The notes below the pieces were generated by a model. It was not told where the DNA came from. It saw only the letters and a list, made by a program, of their open reading frames with translations, and made no database searches. The position numbers and the translations under genes are program-made. Below are positions 56,344 to 64,000 of a stretch of 64,000 nt of DNA, piece after piece (positions within the stretch are counted from its first letter, which is position 1; each line of letters starts with the position of its first letter). Location of the stretch: assembly GCF_001717465.1 (NCBI RefSeq), contig NZ_CP017074.1, positions 2,322,873 through 2,386,872 on the forward strand. The letters run 5' to 3'. Source of the DNA: Luteimonas sp. JM171 (GTDB lineage Bacteria > Pseudomonadota > Gammaproteobacteria > Xanthomonadales > Xanthomonadaceae).

Positions 56344-57834
56344 TCACTCCTTCCCGTCGTCGGACATCTTCATCGCCGGACCGGGGGTGATGCCGGAGGA
56401 GCGGATCGGCGCCTCGTCCTCGTCCATCGGCCGTTCGGCGGGCTGCACGCCCTTGGCCATCAGCCGCAGGATGTACAGCGTGCCCAGGCCGAACACGATG
56501 AAATACACGATGATGAAGGCCACCAGCGACGCGCCCACGGCCGAGGCATCCAGCGCGGAAGCGCTCTCCCGCGTGGTCATGAGGTTGTAGACGGTATAGG
56601 GCTGGCGGCCGACCTCGGTGGTGATCCAGCCAGCGATGACAGCCACGAACCCGGACGGTGCCATCGCCAGCGCCACGCGGTGCAGCAGCGGCCACTCGTA
56701 CAGCCGCCGCCGGTAGCGCGCGTACAGGCTCCAGGCGCCCAGCGCGAGCATGAGCAGCCCGATCCCCACCATGATCCGGAACGACCAGAACACCATGCCC
56801 ACCGGCGGCTGCGATTCCGCGGGGATCGTATCCAGGCCGTCCATGGGGGCATTGGGATCGTGCTTGAGGATCAGCGAGCCGGCCTTGGGGATCTGGATCG
56901 CATAGTCGACGCTGCGGGTCTGCGAATTGGGGATGCCGAACAGGATCAGGGGCGCACCGTCCGGGTGGCTTTGGTAGTGGCCTTCCATGGCCATGATCTT
57001 GGCCGGCTGGTGCTCCAGCGTGTTCAGCCCGTGCAGGTCGCCGATGATGACCTGCAGCGGGGCGACGATGGCCACCATCCACATCGCCATGGAAAACATG
57101 GTGCGCGCGCCGGCAAGTGAAGTGGCCCGGGCCGCTTCGGCGGCTTCGTCTTCGCCCGCAGCCGGATCCGTGGCGCCCGGCGTGCCGCCCTTGTAGCGGT
57201 GCCGCAACAGGTGCCACGCGCCCACGCCGCCCACCGCCAGCGCCGTGGTCAGGTAGGTGGCCGAAAGCGTATGCGCCAGGCGGTAGGGGAAGCTGGGGTT
57301 GAAGATGATCTGGAGCCAGTCTTCCGGTACGAACTGGCCCACCTCGTTGATCCCGAAGCCGGTCGGCGTATGCATCCAGCTGTTGGCGCTGAGGATCCAG
57401 AACGCGGACAGGAAGGTCCCGAAGGCCACCATCAGGGTGGCGGCGAAGTGAAGGCGCGGGCCGACCCGGTTCAACCCGAACAGCATCACCCCCAGGAACC
57501 CGGCCTCCAGGAAGAACGCGGCCATGACCTCGTAGGCCATCAACGGCCCGATCACCGGCCCGGCGCGGTCGGAGAACACCGCCCAGTTGGTGCCGAACTG
57601 GTAGGTCATCACGATGCCCGAGACCACGCCCATCGCGAACGCGACGGCGAAGATCTTCACCCAGAAGCGGAACAGGTCCAGGTACACCTGCTCCTTCGTC
57701 CGCAGCCAGCGCCACTCCAGCACCGCCAGGTAGCTCGCCAGCCCGATGGTGAAGGCCGGGAAGATGAAGTGGAAGCTGATCGTGAACGCGAACTGCAGCC
57801 GCGCCAGGAAAACGGCGTCGAAGTTTTCAAACAT
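56344..57834 (-). CDS. cydA: cytochrome bd-type ubiquinol oxidase subunit I
   Basis: This 496-residue haem-bearing subunit oxidises ubiquinol and reduces oxygen to water without pumping protons. Haem ligand and quinol motifs include the early His in FTISFHFIFPAFTIGLA, GRQPYTVYNLMTT near 420, and QPAKIMAMEGHYQS near 255 leading into a short Q-loop. The short loop is the mark of CioA-type oxidases. The ATG at 57834 begins MFENFDAV; upstream in-frame codons are not conserved. It is probably transcribed with the small genes just upstream. Confidence 0.92.
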   Translation of the reverse strand: MFENFDAVFLARLQFAFTISFHFIFPAFTIGLASYLAVLEWRWLRTKEQVYLDLFRFWVKIFAVAFAMGVVSGIVMTYQFGTNWAVFSDRAGPVIGPLMAYEVMAAFFLEAGFLGVMLFGLNRVGPRLHFAATLMVAFGTFLSAFWILSANSWMHTPTGFGINEVGQFVPEDWLQIIFNPSFPYRLAHTLSATYLTTALAVGGVGAWHLLRHRYKGGTPGATDPAAGEDEAAEAARATSLAGARTMFSMAMWMVAIVAPLQVIIGDLHGLNTLEHQPAKIMAMEGHYQSHPDGAPLILFGIPNSQTRSVDYAIQIPKAGSLILKHDPNAPMDGLDTIPAESQPPVGMVFWSFRIMVGIGLLMLALGAWSLYARYRRRLYEWPLLHRVALAMAPSGFVAVIAGWITTEVGRQPYTVYNLMTTRESASALDASAVGASLVAFIIVYFIVFGLGTLYILRLMAKGVQPAERPMDEDEAPIRSSGITPGPAMKMSDDGKE

Positions 57835-57897
57835 GCCTGGCTCCAAAGAACGAAACCGTGTTCTCGTGGGCACTCATGGTTTCACACACCCGGTTGG

Positions 57898-58102
57898 CTA
57901 TCCGTCAATGCCGTGGGGTTCGATGACTCCGGTCATTATGCCGATGCCGACGACCAATCAGCGCGACGGACAGGGCAACGCGTCTGGTCAGCGCATTCAC
58001 GGTGCGCTTCGTCGTCCCCTTGTCGACCAGCATGTAGTACAGGCCAGCGCCCAGGTTGTAGAGGATGAGCGCGAGGAAGCCCACGATGAGCAGGGTTTTC
58101 AT
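57898..58102 (-). pseudogene. DUF2909 twin-transmembrane protein gene with an apparent frameshift
   Basis: The frame from ATG 58102 encodes a first membrane segment (MKTLLIVGFLALILYNLGAG) and the typical DUF2909 loop DKGTTKRTVNALTRRVALSVAL. After codon 48 the frame gives a basic, non-membrane tail (GRRHRHNDRSHRTPRH) and stops at 57905. One base later the alternative frame reads LVVGIGIMTGVIEPHGIDG, restoring the second helix and the PHG end of the family, and stops at 57898. Deleting the A opposite 57958 would restore a 67-residue protein. It is either a real mutation or a sequencing error. Its ATG overlaps the upstream gene stop (ATGA). Confidence 0.7.
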
Positions 58103-58458
58103 GGTGGTGTGTCCGTTGTGGAGGTGTCGCGTGTCAGCCAAGCGCGGGCGCGCAGCCGGGCCAGCCAAAGGGCGCGGACAAGGAAGGCCAGTGTCAGTAC
58201 TGCGAGGAAGACGCCATAGCCAAGCGCAGTGGCGAGGATCTGCGGCCAGAGCGTGCCGTAGCCCGTATCCGCGTTGTCCATCGACCAGTACACGCTCCAG
58301 AGGAAGGCGGCCAGGGACACTGCCAGCGCCACGATGTCGTACGTCACGCGCGCCAGCGGGCGCGGCTGCCGCGGAAGCCACCAGTACACCGCGCCCAGGA
58401 CCAGGAACCATGGCAGGAACAGGATCAGGGTGAGGTTGTATTCAACGATTGGATTCAT
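58099..58458 (-). CDS. three-helix membrane protein of unknown function upstream of cydAB
   Basis: This 119-residue protein has three hydrophobic segments at about 7-27, 41-60 and 76-98. A WW-rich motif (YWWLPRQPRPLAR) lies in the first loop and a basic, Arg-rich tail at the end. I do not recognise a function. It starts the minus-strand unit that leads through the DUF2909 gene into cydA, cydB and DUF2474. It may be an accessory of the oxidase. It is divergent from the MocR regulator. Confidence 0.7.
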   Translation of the reverse strand: MNPIVEYNLTLILFLPWFLVLGAVYWWLPRQPRPLARVTYDIVALAVSLAAFLWSVYWSMDNADTGYGTLWPQILATALGYGVFLAVLTLAFLVRALWLARLRARAWLTRDTSTTDTPP

Positions 58459-58505
58459 CTGCGCCTGGCAACGCCCGGGAACGGTTGCTAGCCTAGCGAA
58501 ACAGG

Positions 58506-58549
58506 ATCAGATAAATAAGAATCAGTTTTTCTGTCAAAAACCATATCAG
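58506..58549 (+). promoter_or_regulatory. repeated ATCAG motifs in the mocR/cyd-side divergent region
   Basis: The AT-rich divergent region contains three direct ATCAG pentamers (58506-58510, 58521-58525, 58545-58549) and a nearby TGATC. MocR regulators commonly bind direct repeats. They lie 21-64 bases before the MocR start codon, and upstream of the three-helix gene on the other strand, so they could control either unit. Tentative. Confidence 0.35.
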
Positions 58550-58569
58550 TTGATCGTCCGGGTCCCGAA

Positions 58570-59976
58570 ATGAAGCGATACGAAGCATTGGCGGACGATA
58601 TCGCCGTCTCGATCCGCAATGGCCTGCTCAAGCCCGGCGACCGGCTGCCGTCGGTGCGCCAGGCAAGCGCGAGTCGCCACGTCAGTCCGGCAACCGTCTT
58701 CCAGGCCTACTACCTGCTGGAGGGGCAGGGCCTGATCCGCTCAAAGCCGCGCTCGGGCTACTACGTGACCGAGGGCGTCAGGATGATGCCGCTCGAACCC
58801 GACCGGCCGTCCGCACCGGACGGGGAGGCCCATCCCGTGGTGGTCAGCAAGATGGTGCTCGAGATCCTGCAGTCGGCGGCCTCGAGGCAGGCGGTGCCAC
58901 TCGGATCCGCGTTTCCCAGCCCGCTCCTGTACCCGCTTCCCCGGCTGGGGAGGACGCTGGCAGCCGTTGCGACGCATCTCGACCCGTGGAGCACGGTCGA
59001 TGACCTGACGCCCGGCAGCCTGGAGCTCCGGAGACAGATCGCGCTGCGATACCTGCTGGACGGGGTGCAGGCGAGCCCGGACGAGATCGTGGTCACCAAC
59101 GGTGCGATGGAGGCGCTCAACCTGTGCCTGTCGGCGGTCTGCAAACCCGGTGATGCCGTCGCGGTCGAATCCCCCTGTTTCTACGGCTGCCTGCAGGCGC
59201 TGGAGCGCCTGGGACTGCGGGCGGTGGAGGTAGCCACCGACCCACGAGAGGGTATCGATCTTGATGCGCTGGAAACGGTGATCAAGCGCCACCGTCCTGC
59301 GGCGTGCTGGGTGATGACCAACTTCCAGAACCCGCTGGGGAGCGCCATGCCGGGGGACAGGAAGCGTGCCCTGGTCTCACTCGCGGCGAGATACAGGCTC
59401 CCGCTGATCGAGGACGATGTGTACAACGAGCTGTACTTCGGCCAGCAACGCCCGGTCCTGTCGAAATCCTTCGACGAAGAAGGGTGGGTCATGCACTGTG
59501 GCTCGTTCTCCAAGTCGCTGGCACCGGGCTATCGCATCGGCTGGGTCTCGGCGGGCCGCTTCACCGGGAAGCTGGTGCGCCACAAGATCGCGGCTTCGAT
59601 CGCCACCTCCATTCCGGTACAGCTCGCCATCGCCCGCTATCTGGAGCGCGGGAGTTACGAGCGCCACCTGCGCGGACTGCGGCTGACCCTGCAATCCAGA
59701 CGGGACGAATACATCGAGCGGATCGCGGAGCACTTTCCGCAAGGCACGCGGGTCAGCCGCCCCGGGGGCGGCCACTTCCTGTGGGTGGAACTGCCGGCCG
59801 ACGCCGACAGTCTGGAGTTGAGGCGGAAGGTAATGGAGGAGGGCATCAGCCTGGCACCCGGCCCGATGTTCACCGTATCCGGCGCGTTCAGGAACTTCGT
59901 CCGGATCAACTTCGGCCATCCGTGCACCAGTGCGGTGGACGGCGCGCTGGCCAGGATGGCCAGTCAGATGAGGTGA
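58570..59976 (+). CDS. MocR-family transcriptional regulator (GntR DNA-binding plus aminotransferase-like domain)
   Basis: This 468-residue regulator has an N-terminal GntR-type winged helix-turn-helix (about 1-75, with LADDIAVSIRNGLLKPGDRLPSVRQ and a HVSPATVFQAYYLLE recognition helix region). A fold-type I aminotransferase-like domain (about 90-465) has the PLP Lys in SFSKSLAPGYRIGW near residue 318. It senses a PLP-reactive amine or amino acid. It is divergent from the small membrane genes leading into cydAB. No direct evidence links it to the oxidase. Confidence 0.88.
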   Translation: MKRYEALADDIAVSIRNGLLKPGDRLPSVRQASASRHVSPATVFQAYYLLEGQGLIRSKPRSGYYVTEGVRMMPLEPDRPSAPDGEAHPVVVSKMVLEILQSAASRQAVPLGSAFPSPLLYPLPRLGRTLAAVATHLDPWSTVDDLTPGSLELRRQIALRYLLDGVQASPDEIVVTNGAMEALNLCLSAVCKPGDAVAVESPCFYGCLQALERLGLRAVEVATDPREGIDLDALETVIKRHRPAACWVMTNFQNPLGSAMPGDRKRALVSLAARYRLPLIEDDVYNELYFGQQRPVLSKSFDEEGWVMHCGSFSKSLAPGYRIGWVSAGRFTGKLVRHKIAASIATSIPVQLAIARYLERGSYERHLRGLRLTLQSRRDEYIERIAEHFPQGTRVSRPGGGHFLWVELPADADSLELRRKVMEEGISLAPGPMFTVSGAFRNFVRINFGHPCTSAVDGALARMASQMR

Positions 59977-59982
59977 CCGCTG

Positions 59983-60501
59983 CTAGCGATCGCCGTAATC
60001 CACTTCAAGGATGGCGAAGCCGACGACGCCGTCTGGAAGCCGGGCTTCGAACTCCTCGTCCACGCGCTTCTTGAGCATCGCCCGGGCCAGCGGCGAGTCG
60101 ATGCTGATCCAGCCGCGGCCCGCGTCGGTCTCATCCGGCCCGACGATGCGGTAGCGCACGATGTCTCCGCGGTCCTGGTCTTCGAGCTCCACGGTCGCGC
60201 CGAAGTACACGGCCCCGGGGTCCGCGGGCGCGGCATCCACCACCCGCAGCGATTCCAGCCGCTTGCTCAGGTAACGCACGCGGCGGTCGATGCCGCCAAG
60301 CTGCTTCTTCCGATAGGTGTATTCCGCGTTCTCGGAGCGGTCCCCCTCGGCAGCGGCCGCGGCCAGGGCCTTGACCACCTCGGGCCGCTGCACGCGCCAC
60401 AGGTCATCCAGCTCGGCCTTCAGGCGGGCATGGCCTTCGGGCGTGATCAGCGCAGTGCTGTTCTCCGCTGGCGGGCGCCAGCGTCCGACTCCCTTCTTCA
60501 C
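59983..60501 (-). CDS. greB: transcription elongation factor GreB
   Basis: GreB rescues backtracked RNA polymerase by stimulating transcript cleavage. The 172-residue protein has the N-terminal coiled coil with the acidic tip region ([20 protein letters not shown], then [19 protein letters not shown] near 50-68) and a C-terminal FKBP-like domain. A long basic N terminus ([11 protein letters not shown]) is consistent with GreB rather than GreA. The start is GTG 60501, overlapping the stop of the upstream ATPase gene by 4 bp. Confidence 0.92.
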   Translation of the reverse strand: MKKGVGRWRPPAENSTALITPEGHARLKAELDDLWRVQRPEVVKALAAAAAEGDRSENAEYTYRKKQLGGIDRRVRYLSKRLESLRVVDAAPADPGAVYFGATVELEDQDRGDIVRYRIVGPDETDAGRGWISIDSPLARAMLKKRVDEEFEARLPDGVVGFAILEVDYGDR

Positions 60502-62006
60502 CGCCTGCCGCCAAACACGCCCATGATCCCGCGCACTACCTGGCGGCTGATCTGGTTGCCAACGTTGCGGGCGGCGGTCTTGCCCATCGCCTCGATCATC
60601 CCTTGGCGCCGGCCGGTGCCGAACAGCGCATCGCGGGCCACCTGGCCCAGGCTGCGGCGGCCGTCGGCGTCGTCCTTCTTCGCCCGGGGAGCGTCTGCCT
60701 CGGCGGCGATCTCCTCCGCGCGCCGGGCCAGCACCTCGGCCGCCGATTCGCGGTTGATCGCCACGTCATACTTGGCACCGACCGGGCTGCCCGCGCGGAT
60801 CCGGCTGCGCTCCTCGGCGCTGATCGCCCCCATCCGGCAGCGCGGCGGCGCGATCACGGTGTGTTCGACCGGCATCGGGATGCCCTTGTCCTGCAACGTC
60901 GAGACCAGCGCCTCGCCGGTTCCCAGGAGGGAGATGGTGTCGACCACGTCCAGCTCCGGGTTGGGCACGAAGGTCTGGGCCGCAGTACGCACGGCCTTCT
61001 GGTCGCGGGGAGTGAAGGCGCGCAGCGCATGCTGCACCCGGTTGCCGAGCTGGCCGAGGATTTCGTCGGGGACGTCGTCGGGGAACTGCGAGCAGAAGTA
61101 CACCCCCACGCCCTTGGAGCGGATCAGGCGCACCACCTGCTCGATCCGTTCGCGCAGCGCTGCCGGCGCGTCCTTGAACAGCAGGTGCGCCTCGTCAAAC
61201 ACGAAGACGAGCCGTGGTTTGTCCAGGTCGCCGACCTCGGGGAGTGTCTCGAACAGCTCCGACAGCAGCCACAGCAGGAAGCTCGAGTACAGGCGCGGGC
61301 GCAGCAGCAGCTGGTCGGCGGCGAGGATGCCGATCACCCCGCGCCCGTCCGTCGTGGTGCGCATCAGGTCCGCCAGGTCCAGGGCCGGCTCGCCGAAGAA
61401 CTGCTCGCCGCCGTCCTGCTCCAGCCGCAGCAGGGCGCGCTGGATCGCACCGACCGATTGCGGGGCGACCAGGCCGTACTCGGCCGAGACCGCCTTGCGC
61501 TCCTCCAGCACCAGCGCCAGCAGGGCGCGCAGGTCGTCCAGATCGAGCAGCAGCAGGCCGCGGTCGTCGGCGAGCTTGAACACGATGTCGAGCACGCCCG
61601 ACTGGGTGTCGTTGAGCTCGAGGATGCGGGCAAGCAGGGTGGGGCCCATTTCGGTGACGGTCGTGCGCACCGGGTGGCCCAGCTTGCCGTACAGGTCCCA
61701 GAAGATCGTGGGGCTGCCTTCCACGGTGAAGCCGTCGATGCCCATCAGGTCGATGCGCTTCTGGAGGCCATCGTTCATGGTGCCCGGCACGGCGAGCCCG
61801 GCCACGTCGCCCTTCATGTCGGCCATGAACACCGGGACGCCGGCGCGCGAGAATGCCTCTGCCAGCATCATCAGGGTCACCGTCTTGCCGGTGCCGGTGG
61901 CGCCGGCCACCAGGCCATGGCGGTTGCCGTAGCGTGGCAGGAGGTGGACGTTGCCGCTGTCGGGCGTGGTGACCGAACGGCCAACGAGGATCGGATGGGG
62001 CTGCAT
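60498..62006 (-). CDS. HerA-like ATPase of the DUF853 (YjgR) family
   Basis: This 502-residue P-loop ATPase has Walker A GATGTGKT (about 38-45), Walker [12 protein letters not shown] near 270, and the FTSK/HerA-like blocks [11 protein letters not shown] and [15 protein letters not shown]. The function of the family is not established; a role in DNA or membrane-associated processes is suggested by homology to HerA. A C-terminal Arg/Ala-rich, helical tail (about 440-502) is typical. The ATG at 62006 (MQPHPILVG) is preferred; an in-frame codon at 62054 adds a poorly conserved extension. It is coupled to greB. Confidence 0.87.
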   Translation of the reverse strand: MQPHPILVGRSVTTPDSGNVHLLPRYGNRHGLVAGATGTGKTVTLMMLAEAFSRAGVPVFMADMKGDVAGLAVPGTMNDGLQKRIDLMGIDGFTVEGSPTIFWDLYGKLGHPVRTTVTEMGPTLLARILELNDTQSGVLDIVFKLADDRGLLLLDLDDLRALLALVLEERKAVSAEYGLVAPQSVGAIQRALLRLEQDGGEQFFGEPALDLADLMRTTTDGRGVIGILAADQLLLRPRLYSSFLLWLLSELFETLPEVGDLDKPRLVFVFDEAHLLFKDAPAALRERIEQVVRLIRSKGVGVYFCSQFPDDVPDEILGQLGNRVQHALRAFTPRDQKAVRTAAQTFVPNPELDVVDTISLLGTGEALVSTLQDKGIPMPVEHTVIAPPRCRMGAISAEERSRIRAGSPVGAKYDVAINRESAAEVLARRAEEIAAEADAPRAKKDDADGRRSLGQVARDALFGTGRRQGMIEAMGKTAARNVGNQISRQVVRGIMGVFGGRR

Positions 62007-62128
62007 GGCGTTCACGCGCAATGGAATCGGGCGGATTCTATGCCATTGCGCCAATGGGGCAGGAACGCCATTTGCCCGGGCGAGGCGGGCACGGCTAACC
62101 TCGGCGTCCCGTCCGCCGCACCTCCCCG

Positions 62129-63634
62129 ATGCCAGTGCCCGTACCCCAGCTTTCCCGCCTGTTTGCCGCAGCGATTTCCTGTGCGCTTTTCCTCACGCCG
62201 GTCCAGGCCGATGCCCAGTCGCGCCGCGACCGCGAAGCCGTCGCCGCCCTGCAGCAGCGCATGGAAGCGGCTGAGCAGCGTTACCGCGAAGCGCTGGTGC
62301 GGGTGCGCAACAACGAGCCCGAGGCCGTGGCCGAAAGCGACGCCGCCCTGGAGGACATGGAAGACGTGATGGTGGAATGCGGCAAGCAGCACGGCTGCGA
62401 GCCGGCTGCATTCGTCACCACGTTCAAGCGCCTGCTCAAGGCGGAGGCCGACGAGGCCGCGGCGGGTCCGGATGACGATATCGATCCGTTTGATCCTGAC
62501 CCCGACGGCATGATGGCCGGCAGCGTTGGCGCCGACGTGCCCGAGGCCGCGCGGGCGGCGGCGCTGCTCAGCGATGGCCGGCGCTTCGTGGAGATGGTGC
62601 AGTTCAACCCGGCGGTGCAGGAGGGGATCCGGCGCTGGCTCACCGACCGCCGGCACTCGCTGATCGTCAGCCACGAGAACTACCAGTACATGCGCCACCT
62701 GATGTGGCCGCAGTTCGAGCGCCAAGGGCTGCCCGAGGCGCTGCTGTTCGGCATCCTGGCGACCGAGTCCACCGGCCGGGTGCACTCCACCTCCCGCGCC
62801 GGAGCAGCCGGGCCGCTGCAGTTCATGCCGGCCACCGGCCTGCGCTTCGGCCTGGGCCCCGACAGTTCCGGCTTCGACACCCGTTACGACCCGTACGCCT
62901 CGGCCGAAGCGGCCGCGGCCTACCTCAACGAACGCATGCGCGAGCTGGGCAACAACATCGAGCTGGCCCTGGCCGGCTACAACGGCGGGGAAGGCCGGGC
63001 CCGCAGGATCCACCGCGAGAACGGCGGGCGCACCTTCTGGGACGAATCGGTGTACAGCCAGTTCCCGCCGGAGACGCGCGACTACGTGCCGATGGTGATC
63101 GCCGCCGCGTGGCTGTTCCTGCATCCGCGCCGCTATGGCCTGGAGTTCGAGAAGGTCCGGGCGCGGCCGGAACTGCTGACCCTGGAGCGGCCGGCCTCGA
63201 TCTACGAGCTCACCATCTGTCTGGGCAATGGCGGCACGCGTTACGGCTACATGCGCATGCTGCGCAACCTCAACCCGCGCTACCAAGCCGACGAGGTGAT
63301 CCCGGCCGGTACCGCCATCAATGCCACCCGTGACGTCGCCCGGCTGTATGGCCGGTGGTGCACCGACAGCGTCCGCGCAGACATTGCCCGCGAGCTGGTC
63401 AACAGCAATCCCGCCACCGCCATTGTGCGCAGCGGGGCGGCGCCCGTGCCCGCCAGCCCGCAGCAACCATCGGTCCCGCGTACCCACCGGGTCACGCGCG
63501 GGGAAACGCTGGGCCGTATCGCCCAGCGCTATGGCTGCAGCGTCCGCGAACTGGCGCGCGCCAACAACCTGCGGGCGCCCGCGTACGCGGTCCGCGCCGG
63601 TCAGAGGCTGTCGCTGGAGCCCTGCGGGACCTGA
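62129..63634 (+). CDS. MltD-like membrane-bound lytic transglycosylase with LysM domain
   Basis: This 501-residue exported enzyme cleaves peptidoglycan glycan strands by transglycosylation. A signal peptide (about 1-28) is followed by an acidic helical segment. The SLT domain (about 190-330) has the catalytic Glu in [20 protein letters not shown] near 212 and [12 protein letters not shown] near 286. A C-terminal LysM domain (about 450-500, [20 protein letters not shown]) binds peptidoglycan. It is similar to MltD but has one LysM. The gene overlaps the convergent psd by 34 bp at the 3' end. Confidence 0.9.
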   Translation: MPVPVPQLSRLFAAAISCALFLTPVQADAQSRRDREAVAALQQRMEAAEQRYREALVRVRNNEPEAVAESDAALEDMEDVMVECGKQHGCEPAAFVTTFKRLLKAEADEAAAGPDDDIDPFDPDPDGMMAGSVGADVPEAARAAALLSDGRRFVEMVQFNPAVQEGIRRWLTDRRHSLIVSHENYQYMRHLMWPQFERQGLPEALLFGILATESTGRVHSTSRAGAAGPLQFMPATGLRFGLGPDSSGFDTRYDPYASAEAAAAYLNERMRELGNNIELALAGYNGGEGRARRIHRENGGRTFWDESVYSQFPPETRDYVPMVIAAAWLFLHPRRYGLEFEKVRARPELLTLERPASIYELTICLGNGGTRYGYMRMLRNLNPRYQADEVIPAGTAINATRDVARLYGRWCTDSVRADIARELVNSNPATAIVRSGAAPVPASPQQPSVPRTHRVTRGETLGRIAQRYGCSVRELARANNLRAPAYAVRAGQRLSLEPCGT

Positions 63635-64000
63635 GGGATCCGCGTGGCCAGGCGCTGGCCGAGGCGGACGGGAGCTTCCGGGGCCAGGCCGGGCGCGAGT
63701 TCGGCCACGCCCGCGGGCAGGAGCACGATCACCGTGGAGCCGTAATTGAACCGCGCCATCTCGGCGAAGCGTTCCAGCACGATGCCGCGTCCGCGGTAGT
63801 CCTTGCGGTTGATCCGTTTGCCGTAGGCGGGGATTTCCTCGCCGCCCCAGACGGTTTCCACGCCCGACACCAGCAGGGCGCCAACCATCACCACCGCCAT
63901 CGGGCCGAAATTGGTGTCGAAATGGCACACCAGGCGCTCGTTGCGGGCGAACAGCCGGGGAACGTGGCGCACGGCGGCCGGGCCCACGCTGAAGAGGCGG
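63601..64000 (-). CDS. psd: phosphatidylserine decarboxylase proenzyme, 3' part (truncated by window edge)
   Basis: This is the C-terminal part of Psd, which makes phosphatidylethanolamine from phosphatidylserine. The reading frame is open to the right edge and the start lies outside the window. The residues seen include [20 protein letters not shown], the [22 protein letters not shown] core, and the self-cleavage site in [12 protein letters not shown], where the Ser becomes the pyruvoyl group. The C-terminal end is Pro/Ser-rich. It overlaps the MltD-like gene by 34 bp at the 3' ends. Confidence 0.9.
   Translation of the reverse strand, partial: RLFSVGPAAVRHVPRLFARNERLVCHFDTNFGPMAVVMVGALLVSGVETVWGGEEIPAYGKRINRKDYRGRGIVLERFAEMARFNYGSTVIVLLPAGVAELAPGLAPEAPVRLGQRLATRIPQVPQGSSDSL

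Overview
The window is GC-rich chromosomal DNA from a gammaproteobacterium, almost certainly a member of the Xanthomonadaceae (Lysobacteraceae; a Lysobacter, Luteimonas or Pseudoxanthomonas type). The evidence is gene content and order: an arginine cluster built around N-acetylornithine carbamoyltransferase and a fused acetylglutamate kinase/synthase; a DksA with a long Lys/Ala histone-like tail; a TrpR-type regulator heading the his operon; a degenerate FimX; and GTAG-headed REP hairpins. No phage, insertion sequence, CRISPR array or integron was found. Nearly all of it is densely packed housekeeping and accessory metabolism, with many 1-8 bp start/stop overlaps that imply translationally coupled operons.

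Layout. 1-3.1 kb: M48 metallopeptidase and a polyhydroxybutyrate locus (two PhbB-type reductases around phaR). 3.1-8.8 kb: gluQ, htpX, fimX, epmB and efp. 8.9-13.3 kb: mtaD-ubiG-gph/mupP-squalene/phytoene-synthase-like operon, then folE2. 13.3-19.5 kb (minus): subtilisin-type autotransporter, M23 peptidase, dihydroorotase and yidD. 19.5-23.2 kb: dksA, sufE, cysS and a small exported protein. 23.2-30.6 kb: argF'-argG-argE'-argB(A)-argC-argH, preceded by a possible attenuator. 30.6-34.4 kb: tRNA-Pro(CGG), a large palindromic repeat, then hisS coupled to an unusually long ammonia-lyase. 34.5-42 kb: hisR-hisGDCBHAFIE behind a perfect operator palindrome. 42-45.5 kb: membrane diguanylate cyclase and an exported phosphoesterase. 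45.5-50 kb (minus): NhaC-type carrier, methionine-salvage genes mtnB-mtnD-mtnC and an exported C13 peptidase. 50-55.2 kb: NUDIX hydrolase and pstSCAB-phoU with a Pho box. 55.2-60 kb: cyanide-insensitive-type bd oxidase genes with small membrane-protein genes (one frameshifted), divergent from a MocR regulator. 60-64 kb: greB, a HerA-like ATPase, an MltD-like lytic transglycosylase and the 3' part of psd.

How the genes work together. Two complete amino-acid pathways dominate. The arg genes run the acetylated route through N-acetylcitrulline. The his genes form one polycistron under a local regulator. mtaD and mtnBCD both handle methylthioadenosine-derived metabolites. The pst genes form a Pho-regulated phosphate uptake unit. 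Signalling proteins (FimX, GGDEF protein, DksA) and exported hydrolases are interspersed.

The most interesting non-coding signals are the candidate arginine attenuator, the leaderless-looking hisR promoter covered by its operator, and the palindrome after tRNA-Pro. All calls come from reading the sequence; no database search was run.
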